A stretch of DNA of 64,000 bases from JAJNPS01 sp031378845. GTDB lineage: Bacteria > Pseudomonadota > Alphaproteobacteria > Rhodobacterales > Rhodobacteraceae. The position numbers and the translations under genes are program-made. The first letter of the stretch is position 1. Each line of letters begins with the position of its first letter. The notes below the pieces were generated by a model. It saw nothing but the letters and a program-made list of their open reading frames with translations, searched no databases and was not told where the DNA came from. The DNA lies in the NCBI GenBank assembly GCA_031378845.1, contig JANNES010000015.1:372001-436000 (forward strand), read 5' to 3'. Positions 52,406-61,026 of this stretch are shown one piece after another.

Positions 52406-53376
52406 CCGCACGCCTTATCCCGGATCGCCTGCAGTCACGCGGACGGCGCGCTCTAAAAAGCTGGGAGACACTGCTTTTGGCAGTGTTCGTAACGATATTT
52501 GTGATCAACAGCTTTGCCTCGCCCTATTTCTTGAACGCCTGGAACCTCAGCGACGCGACTTTCAATTTTACCGAAAAGGCGCTGATTGCATTTGCCATGG
52601 CAATGCTGATCATCGCTGGTGAGATAGACTTGTCGGTCGCGTCGATCCTCGCACTTGCCTCAACTGCGATGGGAATGGCGATGACCGCAGGGGCAGACAC
52701 ACCGACCCTTGTTGCGGTTGGAATCGTCACCGGCCTGATCTGTGGGGCGGTCAACGGTGCGCTGGTTGCAGGTCTCGGTCTGCCCTCCATCGTCGTCACG
52801 ATTGGCACCATGAGCCTCTTTCGCGGCATCAGCTTTATCATTCTGGGCGATCAGGCGTTCAACGGCTATCCCAAGGACTTTGCCTATTTCGGCCAAGGTT
52901 ACATCTTCTGGGTGATCAGTTTTGAGCTGGCACTCTTTGTGGTCGCGGCGCTGTCCTACTTCGTCTTGCTGCACCGCACGAATTTCGGCCGCGCCGTCTA
53001 TGCGATCGGCAACAACCCAACGGCAGCACTTTTCTCTGGCATCCGGGTGGCCCGGGTAAAGTTCATTCTGTTCTTGCTGACCGGCCTCATGTCGGGGATC
53101 GCTGCTGTTTGCCTGACCTCGCGCCTAGGCTCCACCCGCCCTTCGATCGCCACGGGGTGGGAACTGGAGGTGGTCACCATGGTCGTCCTGGGCGGTGTCA
53201 ACATCCTTGGCGGGTCCGGTACCGTCCCCGGGGTCGTGCTTGCCGCCTTCATCATGGGTCTGGTGACATTCGGCTTTGGCCTTTTGAACGTGCCGGGTAT
53301 CGTGATGTCGATCTTTCTCGGGGTCCTGCTGATTGGAGTGATCGCACTTCCCCAGCTTTGGGGACAAAAACGCTGA
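52402..53376 (+). CDS. rhaQ: Rhamnose ABC transporter permease 2
   Basis: Second, homologous channel subunit; 324 residues. FAMAMLIIAGEIDLSVASILALAS, GALVAGLGLPSIVVTIGTMSLFRGISFIILGDQ, NNPTAALFSGIRVARVKFILFLLTGLMSGIAAVCLTSRLGS and EVVTMVVLGGVNILGGSGTVPGVVLAAF are standard. Rhamnose importers of this type use two different permeases, unlike the homodimeric ribose system. TGATG overlap with the mutarotase gene. Confidence 0.95.
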   Translation: MTARLIPDRLQSRGRRALKSWETLLLAVFVTIFVINSFASPYFLNAWNLSDATFNFTEKALIAFAMAMLIIAGEIDLSVASILALASTAMGMAMTAGADTPTLVAVGIVTGLICGAVNGALVAGLGLPSIVVTIGTMSLFRGISFIILGDQAFNGYPKDFAYFGQGYIFWVISFELALFVVAALSYFVLLHRTNFGRAVYAIGNNPTAALFSGIRVARVKFILFLLTGLMSGIAAVCLTSRLGSTRPSIATGWELEVVTMVVLGGVNILGGSGTVPGVVLAAFIMGLVTFGFGLLNVPGIVMSIFLGVLLIGVIALPQLWGQKR

Positions 53377-53690
53377 TGGAAAAATACGCCTTCAAAATGC
53401 ACCTGAATCCGGGAATGGAGGCCGAATACAAACGCCGCCACGATGCGATCTGGCCAGAGTTAGTAACGCTTTTGCGTGAGGCGGGCATCAGTGACTACTC
53501 TATTCACCTCGACCCTGAGACACGGATCCTCTTCGGCGTTCTCTGGCGCACTGCCGACAACGGAATGGACAAGCTGCCCGAACACCCGGTGATGCGGCAC
53601 TGGTGGGCACACATGGCCGATATCATGCAGACCCATGCCGATGGTGCGCCGCTGGCCAAGCCGCTGCTTCCCGTCTTTCACATGCGCTGA
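53376..53690 (+). CDS. rhaM: L-rhamnose mutarotase
   Basis: Interconverts alpha and beta L-rhamnopyranose; 104 residues, exactly the usual length (called rhaU in Rhizobium). MEKYAFKMHLNPGMEAEYKRRHDAIWPELVTLLREAGISDYSIHLDPETRILFGVL carries the conserved Tyr and His of the YiiL fold, and HPVMRHWWAHMADIMQT the WWxxMADxM block. The start ATG overlaps the rhaQ stop (TGATG). Confidence 0.96.
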   Translation: MEKYAFKMHLNPGMEAEYKRRHDAIWPELVTLLREAGISDYSIHLDPETRILFGVLWRTADNGMDKLPEHPVMRHWWAHMADIMQTHADGAPLAKPLLPVFHMR

Positions 53691-53696
53691 TGGATC

Positions 53697-55061
53697 ATGC
53701 TGCATGTTGGGATCATCGATATCGGGAAGACCAATGCCAAAGTTGTCGTGGTTAACCTCGCCGCGCGCAGCGAGGTTGCGGTGGAGACACGCCCCAACAC
53801 GGTGCTGCCCGGCCCGCCTTGGCCGCACTATGATACCGAAGGTCTTTGGTCCTTTGTGATAAAAGCGCTGGAGCGCCTGCACGCGACGCACAGGATCGAC
53901 GCCATCGCCGTCACAACCCACGGGGCTTGTGCCGCGCTACTTGACCACAGCGGTGCGCTTGCTGCCCCCGTGCTGGACTATGAACATGCAGGCCCGGACG
54001 AGACGAGCGCCGCTTATGCAGCCATTCGCCCGCCATTCTCGGAAACCGGATCACCTATCCTGCCTGCCGGCCTGAACATCGGCTCGCAGCTTTACTGGAT
54101 GTTTCACAAAGACCCGACACTGTGCGATCGCACCGCCCAAATCGTCACCTGGCCGCAATACTGGGGGTTTCGTCTCACCGGCTGCGCCGCAACAGACGTC
54201 ACCTCGCTTGGTGCCCATACCGACCTTTGGGATCCGTACCATGGCCGGTTTTCAAGCGTCGTGGAGCAGTTGGGTCTGATGGGAAAAATGGCCCCTGTCC
54301 ACTTCCCGTCCGACCCCCTTGGTGCGGTTCTGCCTGCCGTTGCTGCACAGATCGGACTTGATCCCCACACGCCTGTCATTTGCGGTATCCATGACAGCAA
54401 TGCGTCACTACTACCGCATCTTTTGCAGCGAACCGGCCCTTTCGCAGTCGTGTCCACGGGCACTTGGGTTATCTCGATGGCAGTCGGAGGCACGCCGATT
54501 GCCCTCGATCCGGCGCGCGACACGCTGGTCAATGTGAACGCCTTTGGCAAGCCGGTTCCATCGGCGCGATTCATGGGTGGGCGCGAGTTCGATACCGTTT
54601 TGCAAGGCCGCACCGGCGTTGCGACGCAACAGGATGTTGCGCAGGTTCTGGCCAGCAAGATGATGCTGCTGCCCACCATTCAGCAGGGCAGCGGACCCTT
54701 TTCCAGTCGAACCCAAAGCTGGACGATCCCGCCGCAACCCGACCAACCTGGGCTGACCGAGGTTGCCATGGGCTATTATCTCGCGCTGATGACAGCGGAG
54801 TGCCTTGCCATGATCGGTGCAACCGGGCCGGTTCTGATCGAAGGGCCGTTTGCCCGGAATGCCTATTTTGCATTGATGTTGGCCACCGCGACTGACCGGC
54901 CGGTGTTGCCGTCGGAGTCCCAGACCGGCACGGCCCTTGGCGCCGCACTGCTTGTTCAGACGCCCGACGCGGCAAGGACGGTCCTGCCAGAAAAACACAT
55001 CATGCCGGACCCCGGGCTTGCCGCCTACGCCCGGCAATGGCGCGCCTTGGTCGGCGGCTGA
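53697..55061 (+). CDS. rhaK: Rhamnulokinase-type FGGY kinase (RhaK)
   Basis: Phosphorylates L-rhamnulose; 454 residues. N-terminal phosphate loop GIIDIGKTNAKVVVVNL, VTTHGACAALLD, HDSNASLLPHLL and FAVVSTGTWVISMAVGG (the kinase second-domain loop) identify the FGGY family branch found in rhizobial rha loci. In R. leguminosarum this kinase is also needed for rhamnose uptake by the ABC system. It starts 6 bp after the mutarotase and is the last gene of the operon. Confidence 0.94.
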   Translation: MLHVGIIDIGKTNAKVVVVNLAARSEVAVETRPNTVLPGPPWPHYDTEGLWSFVIKALERLHATHRIDAIAVTTHGACAALLDHSGALAAPVLDYEHAGPDETSAAYAAIRPPFSETGSPILPAGLNIGSQLYWMFHKDPTLCDRTAQIVTWPQYWGFRLTGCAATDVTSLGAHTDLWDPYHGRFSSVVEQLGLMGKMAPVHFPSDPLGAVLPAVAAQIGLDPHTPVICGIHDSNASLLPHLLQRTGPFAVVSTGTWVISMAVGGTPIALDPARDTLVNVNAFGKPVPSARFMGGREFDTVLQGRTGVATQQDVAQVLASKMMLLPTIQQGSGPFSSRTQSWTIPPQPDQPGLTEVAMGYYLALMTAECLAMIGATGPVLIEGPFARNAYFALMLATATDRPVLPSESQTGTALGAALLVQTPDAARTVLPEKHIMPDPGLAAYARQWRALVGG

Positions 55062-55555
55062 TGCGGGTCGCGCTCAGAGCCTCGCGTGACGCGTTGCGTC
55101 AACCCCAACGGCACCAGTTCTTGCACCATGGTCGTCCATGAGCAGCACCATTTCAGGGCGATCCCCTACAAAACCAAAATCCTGAACACGCAATACCAAC
55201 GCTGGTACGCGCGGACGCGTCTTGACCAGCGAGACAGCTCGGGCAAGTCGATCTGGGCAGACCCGGGTTGCCCATGAACATCGTCTGACGCCGCCAGCCC
55301 GTCCGAGCTGCACTGGCGTGACGGTCCGTGAAATCACTGATTCTGTTTAACACTGCCAATTTCTTGCCAAAAATTGGCGGCGCTTGGCGTTGTGACCCGC
55401 GCTGGTTGCGCTACTTGCATTTGATGCTTCTCACGGGTTAGTTCATCCGGGCCGGGACGAGAAAAATCACTGCAACGGTCTAATTTTGCCCCATAAAACT
55501 CCTAATTGTTCAACTAGCATCGTAACCTGATCGTGGAGCCAAGAGGATTTCAAAC
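55062..55555. other. Gap without a recognised gene between rhaK and the aminotransferase
   Basis: 494 bp. A short + frame at about 55160-55277 (IPYKTKILNTQYQRWYARTR, later IWADPGCP) faintly recalls the N-terminus of IS5-type transposases (YKTxNW...SLxIWxDP) and may be a very decayed IS scar. An 8-bp inverted repeat GCCAATTT ... AAATTGGC lies at 55355-55378 with no T-run. The last 150 bp are AT-richer and probably hold the promoter of the next gene. Nothing else is supported. Confidence 0.35.
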
Positions 55556-56689
55556 GTGATTGCATTCAACCGTCCACCCCTGATCGGCACAGAGCTGGGA
55601 CGGATCAACGAGGCACTTTTGGGCGGGAAGCTGTCGGGGGATGCGGCATTTGGCCGCAAATGCGAGCAGTGGTTTGCGACGTCGCTTGGTGCGCCGAAAA
55701 CACTTTTGACTCCGTCTTGCACGCATTCTCTAGAGCTGGCTGCATTGCTGTTGAACATCGCTCCCGGCGATGAAGTCATCATGTCAAGCTATACTTTCGT
55801 GTCGACCGCCAATGCGTTTGCGTTGCGTGGCGCGACAATCGTTTTTGTTGATATTCGCCCCGACACAATGAACATCGACGAGACCTTGATCGAAGATGCG
55901 ATCACCCCCAAAACGCGCGCGATTGTCGTTGTCCACTACGCTGGCGTGGGCTGCGAGATGGATGTGATCGGGGACATCGCCCAACGACACGGTGTCGCCG
56001 TGATCGAAGATGGCGCACAAGGCATTTGTAGCAGCTTCCAAGGTAAGCCGCTGGGAACCTTTGGTGCTGTGGCCGCTTTTAGTTTCCACGAAACCAAGAA
56101 CATCACCAGCGGTGGCGAAGGCGGCCTGACTGTCGTCAACGACCCGGAGCTGATCGAAAGGTCAGAGATCATCCGCGAAAAAGGCACCAACCGCAGTCGG
56201 TACTTCCGCGGCCAGGTCGACAAGTATTCCTGGGTCGACATCGGCAGCAGTTACCTCATGAACGAAATCAGCGCCGCCTATCTTTGGGCGCAGCTTGAGG
56301 CCATCGACAAAATCCAGGCCCGACGCATGCAAATTTGGGAAACCTACTTCGCAGCTTTTACGCCATTGGCCGATGCGGATCGGATCAAGTTGCCGCACAT
56401 TCCGCAGCATGTTCGGCACAACGCGCACATGCTTTACGTCAAGTGCCGCGATGAACAAGACCAGCTTGCCTTCATGCGGTTCATGAAGGAAAACGAGATC
56501 GTGACCGCCTCGCATTATGTTCCACTGCATTCATCAAAAGCCGGCCTTCGGATGGGAAGGTTTCACGGCCACGACCTAAACACGACCCGCGAAAGTGCCA
56601 GGTTGGTGCGCTTGCCGATGTATTTTGGTTTGCTGAATGAGGAATTGGAGAAAGTCGTTGACAAGGGGATTGCCTACTTCAGGCAGTAG
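55556..56689 (+). CDS. wecE: dTDP-4-amino-4,6-dideoxygalactose transaminase (WecE/RffA type)
   Basis: PLP-dependent sugar aminotransferase of the DegT/DnrJ/EryC1 family; 377 residues. Nearly all WecE blocks are present: IAFNRPPLIGTELGRI, GKLSGD, TPSCTHSLELAALLLNIAPGDEVIMSSYTFVSTANAFALRGATIVFVDIRPDTMNIDE, VIEDGAQG, AFSFHETKNITSGGEGG with the PLP lysine, and REKGTNRSRYFRGQVDKYSWVDIGSSYLMNE. The start is GTG with AGAGG ten bases upstream. It should supply an amino-sugar for a surface polysaccharide. It stands alone; partners such as rffC or wecD are not nearby. Confidence 0.93.
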   Translation: MIAFNRPPLIGTELGRINEALLGGKLSGDAAFGRKCEQWFATSLGAPKTLLTPSCTHSLELAALLLNIAPGDEVIMSSYTFVSTANAFALRGATIVFVDIRPDTMNIDETLIEDAITPKTRAIVVVHYAGVGCEMDVIGDIAQRHGVAVIEDGAQGICSSFQGKPLGTFGAVAAFSFHETKNITSGGEGGLTVVNDPELIERSEIIREKGTNRSRYFRGQVDKYSWVDIGSSYLMNEISAAYLWAQLEAIDKIQARRMQIWETYFAAFTPLADADRIKLPHIPQHVRHNAHMLYVKCRDEQDQLAFMRFMKENEIVTASHYVPLHSSKAGLRMGRFHGHDLNTTRESARLVRLPMYFGLLNEELEKVVDKGIAYFRQ

Positions 56690-57295
56690 AGTACCGCGAT
56701 TGGTTAAACGGGTTAGTGTGGAGTGATTTGCATTGTTGCCCCGCTTTGTTGCATAAATCGGGTCGAGGTCGCAGCGCCCCTTTCCCCGGACGGACTAATC
56801 CCACGCGCTGCGTGATCGGGGTTCCGAGGGCGGTGAAGCGGTTCAGGATTGCGGCGCGGATTTGGAGTTCTGCGACCTGACGGTCGAAGTTGCGTGAGCG
56901 GACCCGTTCGCCAAGCAGTTTGAAGCAACTTATCTTGGTTTCGAGCGGACTTCGTCGGTGGTATACGCTCCATCGTCGCCAGATCGTCCGGCCAAGGCGG
57001 CTGGTGGTGCGCAGGATGGCGTTTCGGGCTTGGGCCCCGGGGCGTATCCTCTTTCCAAGGGCGGCCAATGCGGCGGGTCGGGATGACGGCGATAGCGCCC
57101 TGCCCAGCGATGGCTGCATGGCGGGCGCCGTATGTCATAGGCACCGTCCGCACTGACCTTGCCGATGGGCTGGCCGGCAGGGATCTGGTCCAGTAGCTCG
57201 GGCAGCACGGGCGCGTCGCCAACACCCGCCCCGGTCACTTCGATGGCGCGGATTTCCAGCGTTTCCGCGTCAGTCCCAAGGTGAATCTTGCGCCC

Positions 57296-57333
57296 CCCGT
57301 CGGCGAATGCCTGAATTCGCCTACCGGGCAATG
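57296..57333 (-). repeat. Short palindromic element, copy 2
   Basis: About 38-39 nt inside the transposase gene, between RQ and RK of the family motif PRQWRKIHLG. It adds 13 codons (SLPGRRIQAFADG region) without changing frame. The core GGCGAAT-GCCTGA-ATTCGCC (57302-57321) is a 7-bp stem with a 6-nt loop. It shares 28 of 38 bases with copy 1 at 57684-57721. Confidence 0.7.
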
Positions 57334-57683
57334 ATTGCCTTGGCTTTGATGGTCCGTTTTTCCTAGCGCACCACTCACCGTCACCTTCCGCCTTGATCCC
57401 CGTACTGTCGATCAGCAAGTGAAGCACGCCCGTGCCGGGGCGATGGGCAATCGCCACAGCCAAGCCCTTCTGGAGGTGGCAAAGTGTGCTGTAATCCGGC
57501 ACCGGCCAGTCAAGAACGGCCAATTCCAGCAGGCTCGCCACCTTGCCGGTCACCTGGCGCAACGGCAGGCCGAACAGCGCCTTCGAAATCAGGCAGGTCT
57601 GGAACGCAGCGGCGTTGAACACAGGCTGCCGCCCAGGTTTGCCCGTCGGTGCAGCCAGCCATATCGTCTCAGGGTCAAACCAG

Positions 57684-57721
57684 CCTTACGGCGATTGCAG
57701 GCAATCGCCGACCGGCCAATG
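57684..57721 (-). repeat. Short palindromic element, copy 1
   Basis: About 38-39 nt inside the same transposase gene, between LSI and WFDPE of the family motif. It adds 13 codons (HWPVGDCLQSP, stop, G) in frame. The core GGCGATTGC-AG-GCAATCGCC (57690-57709) is a perfect 9-bp stem. The flank CCGGNCAATG is common to both copies. Confidence 0.7.
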
Positions 57722-57868
57722 GATCGACAGCTAACCTTGCTGCTGCACAGCCGCGGTGTAAGTGCGCCAGTTCGTCGCGCAATAGATCGGAGGGGCGGGC
57801 TTGCTCATGCAGCAAGCCTAACTGAATGGATTCGTAAAGGAAATCTTGTCAGATTTGCGCAACAGAGC

Positions 57869-58028
57869 TGGCTCACGCGACTTCGACCGTGAGGTCGCAG
57901 AACTCCAAATCCGCGCCGCAATCCTGAACCACTTCACAGCCCTCTGAACCCCGATCACGCGGCGCGTGGGATGACTCCGTATCAGAGAAAGGGGCACTGC
58001 GACCTCAACCCGATTTATGCAACAAAGT
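57869..58028 (+). mobile_element. Fragment of a related IS5-family element (B), 3' end
   Basis: Reads on the plus strand as the C-terminal end of the same transposase type: SRDFDREVAELQIRAAILNHFTAL, stop, then the terminal repeat ending ATTTATGCAACAAAGTC. It is about 85-90 percent identical by eye to the matching 3' end of IS A but reversed. Its outer end runs into the 3' end of the glycosyltransferase gene. Confidence 0.8.
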
Positions 58029-59189
58029 CCCAAAAGCCCCTTTCAGCTCTGAATGCCTGCGCTTGGCTGCTTCTTGCCAAGTAAATTGCAACGAGCTCCT
58101 ATACGAATTAACTCGCATAGCAGAAAACAAATCTGCATCATCTGCCAGCCTTGAAATCGCGTTGGCTAGCGCGACAGGATCAGACGGTTCAACGATACAA
58201 GAATTAACATCAGCAACCGCAATACATCCACCTGCCACAAGGGTTACGACTAACGGCAATCCATATGAGGCCGCCAAATAAGTTGACAGCGGATCTCCTT
58301 CTTCGATCGATGGAAGTATGAAAACATCAGACTTTTCAAGAATACCATCAAGATCTCTGCTGATATCGATGACCTTTACGCTACCGTCAATTAAATGACC
58401 ATATCTCTCCCGGATCCAAGGCTCCACTCCTCCAACGATCGTCAAAGTTCCGTTGATTCTGACGCTGGCCCACGCCTCGAGCAACACGTGAAGGCCTTTC
58501 CTAAAGCCATCAAAACCCACAAAAATAAAATTCCGCGCCGATTTCTTGACCGCCAAGTCTTTGGGTGGCGATCTAAAGGGTGCGCCATAACTTGCGGGCA
58601 ACAAGGCTGGTGGATTGTTGAAGAACTTCCGTATCGAAGGCCCGATGAGCTTGCCTGGTACAAATGCCGCGTCCGCAAGACTCAACCGCTCATCATCTTC
58701 CAAGGCATTAATTCTTTGATCGCCTTCCGGCCAAACACGTCCAACGCGCTCATATTCGTCAAACAGGACCGCCCTCGAAAAAGAAGTATGCGTGTTGATG
58801 AATTCGAGAACGATCTTGCTGCCACGATCTTTTGCGCGCTTGATAAAATCAACCGTAGTCGGTGGAAAGGTCCAGCAGATCGATGAAGAAGAAAGGCCAG
58901 ATAGCGCCCTATGCTCGCTAAGTGTCTTCAAGTAGGAATATGAAGTTTTGTTCCGACAAAGTCTTCCCTTCACATAGTCAGGCACCCAGAAAGGAACAAT
59001 AGAATCAAGAAAATCTCCTTTGACTACACTACTTGTTACAGGCGAAAAAAGGGTTAGTTCTCGTACAAGAGGATCCATGTACCTTGCAAGTTGAGTACAG
59101 GCGTCTGGCGTTCCCCATCCCCAGTTTGCATTTGTAAGCATTATCGAAACATCAAAATTGCTTACTTGTCTTTCACCGGCTTCATCCAT
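58005..59189 (-). CDS. Glycosyltransferase, group 1/4 type, 3' end replaced by IS sequence
   Basis: 394 residues, ATG with GGAAG 8 bases upstream. The GT-B C-terminal domain is visible: FIFVGFDGFRKGLHVLLEAWASVR, LTIVGG, VKVIDISRDLDGILEKSDVFILPSIEEGDPLSTYLAASYGLPLVVTLVAGGCIAV (the E-x7-E-like and GLP blocks of family 4). The last residues (TLLHKSG) and the stop codon come from the terminal repeat of IS fragment B, so a few native C-terminal residues are lost. It may still be active. The gene is visibly AT-richer than its neighbours and lies beside WecE and IS remnants, suggesting horizontal acquisition as part of a surface-polysaccharide locus. Confidence 0.82.
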   Translation of the reverse strand: MDEAGERQVSNFDVSIMLTNANWGWGTPDACTQLARYMDPLVRELTLFSPVTSSVVKGDFLDSIVPFWVPDYVKGRLCRNKTSYSYLKTLSEHRALSGLSSSSICWTFPPTTVDFIKRAKDRGSKIVLEFINTHTSFSRAVLFDEYERVGRVWPEGDQRINALEDDERLSLADAAFVPGKLIGPSIRKFFNNPPALLPASYGAPFRSPPKDLAVKKSARNFIFVGFDGFRKGLHVLLEAWASVRINGTLTIVGGVEPWIRERYGHLIDGSVKVIDISRDLDGILEKSDVFILPSIEEGDPLSTYLAASYGLPLVVTLVAGGCIAVADVNSCIVEPSDPVALANAISRLADDADLFSAMRVNSYRSSLQFTWQEAAKRRHSELKGAFGTLLHKSG

Positions 59190-59526
59190 GGGAACGCTTC
59201 CTTACCAACTTCAAGACACTGACACACTAATTCTTCAAAGCTTATCGCAGCCAAGCAGAATCAGAATTTTGGTTAAAGTCTCAACGGCTTTCAAATGAAG
59301 TTACTAGACGTCCTGTGATGAGGCAAGTTTCTGTATTCGTTGCGCAACTTTGTTGTCCGACCGTTTGGCTGGTTCTCCTTAGGCGGCGTGCTCGGCTGCT
59401 CATCCTTTTGGGAGTGTCCAGCCGACTGCCCGATGCCGTCAAGACAAAAGTCTTCGGAAAGAACTGAACTCGCCGAATTGTGGTGCGGCTTCCTGTCGAC
59501 AAACATAGCCGGACGAGTCCGAATGG
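59190..59526. other. Gap without a recognised gene between the glycosyltransferase and urtE
   Basis: 337 bp. The part next to the glycosyltransferase is AT-rich and probably contains its promoter. Short frames on the minus strand at 59291-59506 show no family features that I recognise. It may include scars of the same mobile elements. Base composition changes to the GC-rich background at the urt side. Confidence 0.5.
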
Positions 59527-60222
59527 CTACACCGCAACACTGTCGCGCAGGCTTTCACGGCTCAGCCTTGCCTTTGATCCCTGCAGCGCCACCGCCCCGC
59601 GCTTCAAGACGGTAAAGCGGTCCGCCAGTTCATAGGCAAAGTCGAAATACTGCTCCACCAGCACGATTGCCATATCTCCACGCTTGCGCAACACGTCGAT
59701 GACCCGCGCGATCTGCTGGATGATGTTGGGCTGGATGCCTTCGGTCGGTTCATCCAGCAGCAGCACCTTCGGCTTCATGATCATCGCGCGCGCGATTGCT
59801 AGCTGCTGCTGCTGGCCACCCGACAAATCGCCGCCGCGTCGCGCTCCCATGTCCTTCAGCACTGGAAAAAGATCGTAGATTTCGTCCGGAATCCGATGCG
59901 CGGACTTTGGTAGCACAGCATAGCCGGTCATCAGATTTTCCGTAACGGTCAGCAGCGGAAAGATCATTCGCCCCTGCGGGACCAAGGACAATCCGCGCGC
60001 TGCCATTGCCTGCGCCGACAAGATGCCCAGATCTTCGTCGTTCAAAGACACCTGCCCGCCCGAACGCGGATGCGTACCCGCCAGCGCCTTGAGCAAGCTC
60101 GTCTTGCCCACCCCATTGGTGCCAAGGATGCACGACACCTCACCTGCGCGCGCCTCAAAGTCGATCCCGTACAGGATCTGCGCACCCCCGTAATGCAGGG
60201 TCAGTCCTTTGGCCTTCAGCAT
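59527..60222 (-). CDS. urtE: Urea ABC transporter ATPase UrtE
   Basis: One of two ATPases of the urea importer, LivF-like; 231 residues from ATG 60222 (MLKAKGLTLHYGGAQILYGIDFEARAGEVSCILGTNGVGKTSLLKALAG). Walker A is GTNGVGKT, signature LSGGQQQQLAIARAM, Walker B VLLLDEPTEGIQPNI; the latter phrase and PQGRMIFPLLTVTENL are UrtE-typical. An upstream extension to 60285 does not match. It is the last urt gene, 63 bp after urtD. No urease genes follow in this window. Confidence 0.95.
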   Translation of the reverse strand: MLKAKGLTLHYGGAQILYGIDFEARAGEVSCILGTNGVGKTSLLKALAGTHPRSGGQVSLNDEDLGILSAQAMAARGLSLVPQGRMIFPLLTVTENLMTGYAVLPKSAHRIPDEIYDLFPVLKDMGARRGGDLSGGQQQQLAIARAMIMKPKVLLLDEPTEGIQPNIIQQIARVIDVLRKRGDMAIVLVEQYFDFAYELADRFTVLKRGAVALQGSKARLSRESLRDSVAV

Positions 60223-60285
60223 GACGCAAAGCCTTTCACGCAAAAGTGGGAAACGGTTCCAGCGCCCGAAACGCGTCCACGGCAA

Positions 60286-61026
60286 TCACCGCCCCAGATA
60301 GACATCGATCACCTGCTGATCCTTTGTCACATGCGCAAGCGTCCCTTCGGCCAGCACGCGACCCTCATGCAGCACCGTCACTTTGCAATTGAGGCGCCGG
60401 ACAAAATCCATGTCATGCTCGACCACGATCACAGCGCGCGTTTTGGCCAGATCCAGCAGCAAGGCCGTCGTGCGTTCGCGTTCCGCCAAGGTCATGCCCG
60501 CTGCCGGCTCGTCGATCAGCAACAACTTTGGCTCCTGCGACAGCAGCATCGCGATTTCCAACCATTGCTTTTGTCCATGGCTCAGATCACCCGCCTTGCG
60601 CGGCAGGTCGTCGGACAAGCCGACATTTTCCGCAAACGTCCTGACCCGGTCCAGATGCGCTGAAGTCACCCGCCAGAACAGAACGCCCAAAGGACCCCGC
60701 GCCGCACGCAAGGCAAGAAGCAGGTTTTCCTCCACCGTCTGATCCTCAAAGACCGTTGGGCGCTGGAACTTGCGTCCAACGCCTGCCCGCGCGATCTGTG
60801 CTTCGCTGAGTTTCAGCAAGCTTAGTGCCTTATCTCCAAAGGTCACGGACCCACTATCCGGCTTGGTCTTGCCCGTGACGATATCCATGAACGTCGTTTT
60901 GCCAGCCCCATTCGGCCCGATCACCGCCCGCAATTCGGTGGGCCCGATATTGAACGACAGGTTATTGATCGCGCGAAACCCGTCAAACGTCACCGACACG
61001 CCGGACACCTCGAGGAGCGCGCTCAT
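60286..61026 (-). CDS. urtD: Urea ABC transporter ATPase UrtD
   Basis: Second ATPase, LivG-like; 246 residues. VSVTFDGFRAINNLSFNIGPTELRAVIGPNGAGKTTFMDIVTGKTKPDSG, VGRKFQRPTVFEDQTVEENLLLAL, LSHGQKQWLEIAMLLSQEPKLLLIDEPAAGMTLAERERT and VVEHDMDFVRRLNCKVTVLHEGRVLAEGT are the UrtD blocks (note LSHGQKQWLEI in place of LSGGQ). It overlaps urtC by 4 bp. Confidence 0.96.
   Translation of the reverse strand: MSALLEVSGVSVTFDGFRAINNLSFNIGPTELRAVIGPNGAGKTTFMDIVTGKTKPDSGSVTFGDKALSLLKLSEAQIARAGVGRKFQRPTVFEDQTVEENLLLALRAARGPLGVLFWRVTSAHLDRVRTFAENVGLSDDLPRKAGDLSHGQKQWLEIAMLLSQEPKLLLIDEPAAGMTLAERERTTALLLDLAKTRAVIVVEHDMDFVRRLNCKVTVLHEGRVLAEGTLAHVTKDQQVIDVYLGR

Larger units (their letters stand above)
56790..57808 (-). 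pseudogene. IS5-family transposase, broken
   Basis: Starts MSKPAPPIYCATNWRTYTAAVQQQG, then an in-frame TAG stop where the family has GSLTIW. It continues FNAAAFQTCLISKALFGLPLRQVTGKVASLLELAVLDWPVPDYSTLC, LLIDSTGIKAEGDGEW (first catalytic Asp), EIRAIEVTGAGVGDAPVLPELLDQIP and ADGAYD (second Asp). After that it shifts frame twice (near 57140 and near 57010) to reach RRWSVYHRRSPLETKISCFKLLGERV with the catalytic Glu and QVAELQIRAAILNRFTALGTPI. Two in-frame 39-nt insertions, each a palindromic repeat, interrupt it. Confidence 0.85.
56743..57868 (-). mobile_element. Decayed IS5-family insertion sequence A
   Basis: About 1.13 kb bounded by imperfect inverted repeats, GCTTTGTTGCATAAATC at 56743 and, reversed, GCTCTGTTGCGCAAATC ending at 57868 (14 of 17 identical). 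Its transposase gene on the minus strand is broken. The right end abuts a fragment of a related IS in opposite orientation (57869-58028), so the two ~160-bp 3' ends form a long inverted repeat. No clear target duplication was found. Confidence 0.85.

Noticed and set aside
55355..55378. Inverted repeat GCCAATTT/AAATTGGC as a terminator for rhaK
   Set aside because: It is almost 300 bp after the stop, AT-rich in the stem and not followed by a T-run, so a terminator role is not supported.
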